Part shown: positions 46,326 through 49,918 of the stretch, one piece after another
Position numbering within the stretch: the first letter of the stretch is position 1
How the letters are laid out: each line of letters opens with the position of its first letter
Assembly (NCBI GenBank): GCA_027605045.1
Contig: JAQFWX010000136.1
Coordinates: 1-49,918, forward strand
Origin: Phallus indusiatus
Taxonomy: Eukaryota; Basidiomycota; Agaricomycetes; Phallales; Phallaceae
Reading direction: 5' to 3'
DNA: 49,918 nucleotides
Notes under the pieces: model-generated
Told to the model about the DNA's origin: nothing
Database searches by the model: none
Seen by the model: only the letters and a program-made list of their open reading frames with translations
Translations under genes and position numbers: made by a program

Positions 46326-47941
46326 CACAACTTTACCTGAGTAGTCGTAAAGTTGATTTGTACTCTAAGCGACTGGAGTGCTTAGGCCACATCATCGACG
46401 ATGATGGCATCCATCCCGATCACGAGAAGATGGATAAAATACGTGATTGGAGAACTCCACGCACGTATAACGATGTCCAGAAATTTCTGGGCCTCGTACA
46501 ATACGTTGTGGCATACCTACCAGGGGTAGCCGCATACACTACACCACTATCAGGGTGTACGTACAACAACAGACCATTCGTATGGACGCCGTTGTTGAAC
46601 AAGTGCTTTGATTCAATCAAAGCACTCACGCGAAAGGCTCCTATCTTGAAGCCTATTAACGTGGACGACCCAGATCCAATTTGGGTCGTAACCGACGGCT
46701 CTAAATGTGGCGTCGGTGCCTATTATGGGCAAGGGCCTACATGGCAGACATGTAGGCCAGCAGGGTTTCTCTCGAAGAAATTCACCCCTGCGCAGTACAA
46801 CTACCGCACCCATGAGCATGAGCTCATCGCGGTACTTGAAGCCTTCCTCAAGTGGGAGGACAAACTACTAGGGCGAAGATTCACCCTAGTAACGGACAAT
46901 GAGGCCATGGTCCACTTCAAGACCCAGCCTCGCATGTCACCGCGCCAAGCACGGTGGTATGAATACCTGTCTCGTTTTGATTACGAGACGATTCATGTCA
47001 AGGGCGTCACTAACAATGTCGCCGATGGCCTCTCTCGTTATTACGAAGAGGACACTCCGGATGAGGTTCACCCTCCGGAGGTATACGTCAATGCTGACGT
47101 TAGACTTGATCCCGAAGGGGATCATCTTCCCATCGAAAGAAGGGATGAAGTGAGAGTGAACGTTATTACACGTTCACGAGTACGAGAGGAACCTCGAGTA
47201 GAAGGTCCCTCAAATACTATGCCTTCTGATATTACAGAAGCGCAATCCGATGAGGATATACTTGCCCTAAGTGCAGAGCAAGACAGCAAGCTTCTCAAAG
47301 CCAAAATTGAGGGCTTTGCTGAATTTACCTCGCTGATACAGCAAGGTTATCACAAGGACCCAGTATTTAAGCTGGTCCTTGCCAACCCAAACGCTCACAA
47401 GGCGTTTGGAATTAAAAACCAACTGATCTTTACCAAGAATCAGTTCCTCCGCGATGTATTATACGTCCCCCATAACGCATTTTACAAGGGGAGGAGGATC
47501 ACTGAGATTATAATCAGTGAGGCCCACCAAATTGTTGGGCACTTTGGACGTTACAAAACGTCTCAGTACGTTAGACAAGCGTACTGGTGGAAATCGATGA
47601 TTGAAGACATCGATACGTTCTGCAGATCCTGCGGAACGTGCCAGACCAATAAAGGGGAAAATAATCACCCCAGTGGTCTGTTAAAACAACTCCCGATTCC
47701 CAATAGACCTTGGGAATCGATTGGAATGGACTTCGTCGGTCCATTACCCATTTCAAACGGCCACGACTTCCTATTCGTCGTGATTGACAGACTGACCTCT
47801 ATGGTTCGTCTGATGCCAACCACCACCAAGCTGACTGCCAAGGGCACAGCCTGGTTATACCTCAGTGAAGTCGTAAGACTCCACGGTGTCCCTGACTCAA
47901 TCGTGAGTGACAGGGATGCACGATTCACTGCCAAGTTCTGG
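46326..47941 (+). pseudogene. RT thumb, RNase H and integrase N-terminal/core
   Basis: Long frame: EAQLYLSSRKVDLYSKRLEC; LGHIIDDDGIHPDHEKM; RNase H VVTDGSKCGVGAYYGQG, AGFLSKKFTPAQYNYRTHEH and LVTDNEAMVHFK; linker; integrase zinc finger with HQIVGHFGRYKTSQYVRQAY and CRSCGTCQTNKG; catalytic core WESIGMDFVGPLPISNGHDF (first D) and VSDRDARFTAKFW (second D). It is interrupted at 47941 by a solo LTR at the duplicated pentamer TCTGG. Confidence 0.92.
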
Positions 47942-48807
47942 TGTCAAGTACCGATATCCGGGAACGGTTATAGATACTATAATATACTTTAGTCGCTGAA
48001 TATAACACTGTTAACCGTCACCGTTGGTTGACGATAGCCAGGACTTGGCCTCAACCTATAAGAGGTTGTGCCGTGACAGTCTTCTTCAGGATTTGTCCTG
48101 ACGTTCGTCACAAGCGTCGAGTTCGTCAAGGATGTTACGGATATGTGCGTTCCGAGCTTCGAGAACCGCGAGCTGTATCTCGTATTGAATGATATCAAGC
48201 TCGACAATGATGAAGAAAGCTTTAAGATGTAACTCTCGGCAACGACGGATGGCTTCCGTCGCTACAAGTCTCGAGGAACGATCTCGACGTTCAATGATGA
48301 AGAGAGTAAGAGAAAAGAGAGTTTATAGAGATATCGAACTACGTTCGATATTAAGTCTGAAGAACTATCTACGTGTATGCTAGGGTTTATATACACGTCA
48401 GATAAATAATTCTAGCTCAGTTCGAAATAGATTCCGAACTAGAGAAATGTAAACAAGTCGTGAGATTCGTAATTAACATCAATATATGCAGGGTATGATG
48501 TCTCATGTGATGAACATGAGGTGTGCAGGGATGAGAGCTGTGCATACATGGACCTATGTTCGTCATCTATGATCTCATAACCGGAACGTGCGTGGAATAT
48601 TCTAGAAAGGCCTTTCCGCGGGTGTTCCAGGAGTTAAGAGAGACGGGTGCGTCTCTATTCGAGTTGCAAGGTTGATTATGATGACTGAACGCGATGGTCT
48701 TATAGTGAGTGACGTAAGCGTGATAAGATTACGGAGATGAACGATAAATGATCGGATATGGATTACGTAACGTTACCGGAAGTGATGTCATGAATCGGAT
48801 CATGACA
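47942..48807 (-). mobile_element. Solo LTR of family B inside the integrase core
   Basis: 866 bp, TGTCAAGTACC to GGATCATGACA, flanked by TCTGG at 47937-47941 and 48808-48812. Inverted relative to the copy at 38699-40205 and lacking its nested insert. Excision restores KFW joined to QELQCLMGTRL. Confidence 0.93.
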
Positions 48808-49682
48808 TCTGGCAGGAACTGCAATGCCTAATGGGGACACGATTGCTCATGTCCACGGCGTTCCATCCGCAAACGGATGGATCTACCGAGCGAGCCAATC
48901 GCTCGATTGGCCAAATACTTCGTTCCGTGATACAGAACGATCAAAAAGATTGGGCCGAAAGGATCCCAATGGTGGAGTTTGCTATTAATAGCAGCACCAG
49001 CGAAACCACTGGTTTCGCGCCGTTTGAACTCAATTACGGCTATCTTCCCAGATTGGGAAGGAAAATTGAGACGAACACCAAATTCAAAGGTGTTCAACAC
49101 TTTGCTCAACAGGCAAAGTGGAATCTCATGATAGCGCATGACGCTATCATAGCCAATCGCGTTAAACAGGCTCACTACGCGAACAACTCACGGCGCGATG
49201 CACCGGAGTACAAAGAGGGTGATCTCGTCTATCTGTCGACGAGGAATCTCAACCTCCCCAAGGGGAGAGTTAAGAAGTTGATCCCGCGTTATGTGGGACC
49301 ATACAAAGTGTTGTCCGTCAAGGACAACATTACAGTAAAACTTGAGCTCTCTGAAGAGCTCAAGCAATGTCGCATAAATCCCGTATTTCACGTGGATTTG
49401 ATTAAACCTCACATCGCCAATGACGATGAGAGATTTCCACGCCACGATACACTCACGGCGTATGATTTTGGACAGCCAGACGATGCTGAATGGCACGTCG
49501 AGGAACTCCTAGCTCATCGCTGGAGTGGAACTCGCGAGAAAGATCTCGAGTTCCTAGTCCAGTGGACCCTTGGGGATACCACTTGGGAACCTTACAGTAA
49601 CTGTAAGGAATTGCAAGCTCTAGACGAGTACTTGCAATTACGAGGCGTAAACGAGCCTCGGCAGTTAGGGTTTAGGGTTTAG
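48808..49682 (+). pseudogene. Integrase C-terminal part and chromodomain, running into telomere
   Basis: QELQCLMGTRLLMSTAFHPQ with TDGSTERANRS (E completing the DDE triad), PMVEFAINSSTSETTGFAPF, the GPY/F-like VGPYKVLSVKDNITVKLELS and NPVFHVDLIKPH. The chromodomain EWHVEELLAHRW, LEFLVQWTLGDTTWEPYSNC and LDEYLQLRG follows; such domains direct integration to histone-marked chromatin. The last codons before the stop (49680-49682) are telomeric sequence, so the native C-terminus is missing or was very near here. Confidence 0.92.
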
Positions 49683-49918
49683 GGTTAGGGTTTAGGGTTT
49701 AGGGTTTAGGGTTTAGGGTTTAGGGTTTAGGGTTTAGGGTTTAGGGTTTAGGGTTTAGGGTTTAGGGTTTAGGGTTTAGGGTTTAGGGTTTAGGGTTTAG
49801 GGTTTAGGGTTTAGGGTTTAGGGTTTAGGGTTTAGGGTTTAGGGTTTAGGGTTAGGGTTTAGGGTTTAGGGTTTAGGGTTTAGGGTTTAGGGTTTAGGGT
49901 TTAGGGTTTAGGTTTAGG
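49665..49918 (+). repeat. Telomere, TTTAGGG type
   Basis: 254 bp of tandem TTTAGGG, about 36 units, with occasional 6-nt units: TTAGGG at the inner edge, near 49684 and near 49850, and TTTAGG at the outer end. The G-rich strand points to the right edge, as at a chromosome end. Confidence 0.97.

Larger units (their letters stand above)
40848..49664 (+). mobile_element. Chromodomain Ty3/gypsy retrotransposon, nested and telomere-truncated
   Basis: One element in plus orientation: 5' LTR or leader, gag with zinc knuckle, protease, RT, RNase H, integrase, chromodomain. Gene order PR-RT-RH-IN-CHD is that of chromoviruses. It inserted into the pol fragment at 40847. Three solo LTRs interrupt it (41674-42067, 45196-45881, 47942-48807); taking each out with one copy of its 5-bp duplication rejoins the reading frame. 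One-base frame breaks remain near 43446, 44728 and 46322. There is no 3' LTR: sequence just past the chromodomain is telomere repeat. The whole element shows dense short perfect inverted repeats (see findings). Confidence 0.9.

Noticed and set aside
49665..49918. Telomere repeat as vector or plant contamination
   Set aside because: The repeat is continuous with fungal retroelement coding sequence and oriented correctly for a chromosome end.

Overview
The window is fungal, most likely an agaricomycete basidiomycete. It has short GT-AG introns with several micro-exons, densely packed divergent and convergent genes, and families typical of that group: F-box-like proteins, a CSC1/OSCA channel, an LCL3-like nuclease, an alpha-kinase next to an integrase-core gene, and a 7TM receptor. 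It ends in a telomere made of TTTAGGG units, so the right edge is a chromosome end.

Layout. 1-18.6 kb is ordinary gene-rich chromosome: F-box-like protein, secreted pepsin-like protease, PRXL2/AAED1-type peroxiredoxin-like protein, small secreted protein, AhpD-like protein, secretory-lipase-type hydrolase, arginyltransferase ATE1, CSC1-type channel, tRNA-iMet, tRNA-Val and GH27 alpha-galactosidase. 19.4-25.9 kb holds three accessory genes: a putative 2OG-oxygenase-like protein, a DDE integrase-core protein and an alpha-kinase. 26.7-35.7 kb carries a 7TM receptor, poorly resolved sequence, an LCL3-like nuclease and an F-box/WD40/UIM gene; the last two have broken frames. 36.8-40.8 kb is a rearranged pile of minisatellite, LTRs in both orientations and a gypsy pol fragment. 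40.85-49.66 kb is one chromodomain Ty3/gypsy element on the plus strand. It is split by three solo LTRs, each with a perfect 5-bp target duplication, and it runs straight into the telomere.

The most unusual signal is in that last element. Its 5' LTR or leader and its gag-pol coding sequence are saturated with short perfect inverted repeats, including at least 17 stems of 8-10 bp by eye. The solo LTRs inside it do not look like this.

Several genes, including the normally single-copy ATE1, carry single-base frame breaks, some at homopolymers. Consensus error must be considered before any of them is called a pseudogene. Exon boundaries were worked out by hand from splice sites, reading phase and remembered family motifs; no database was searched.
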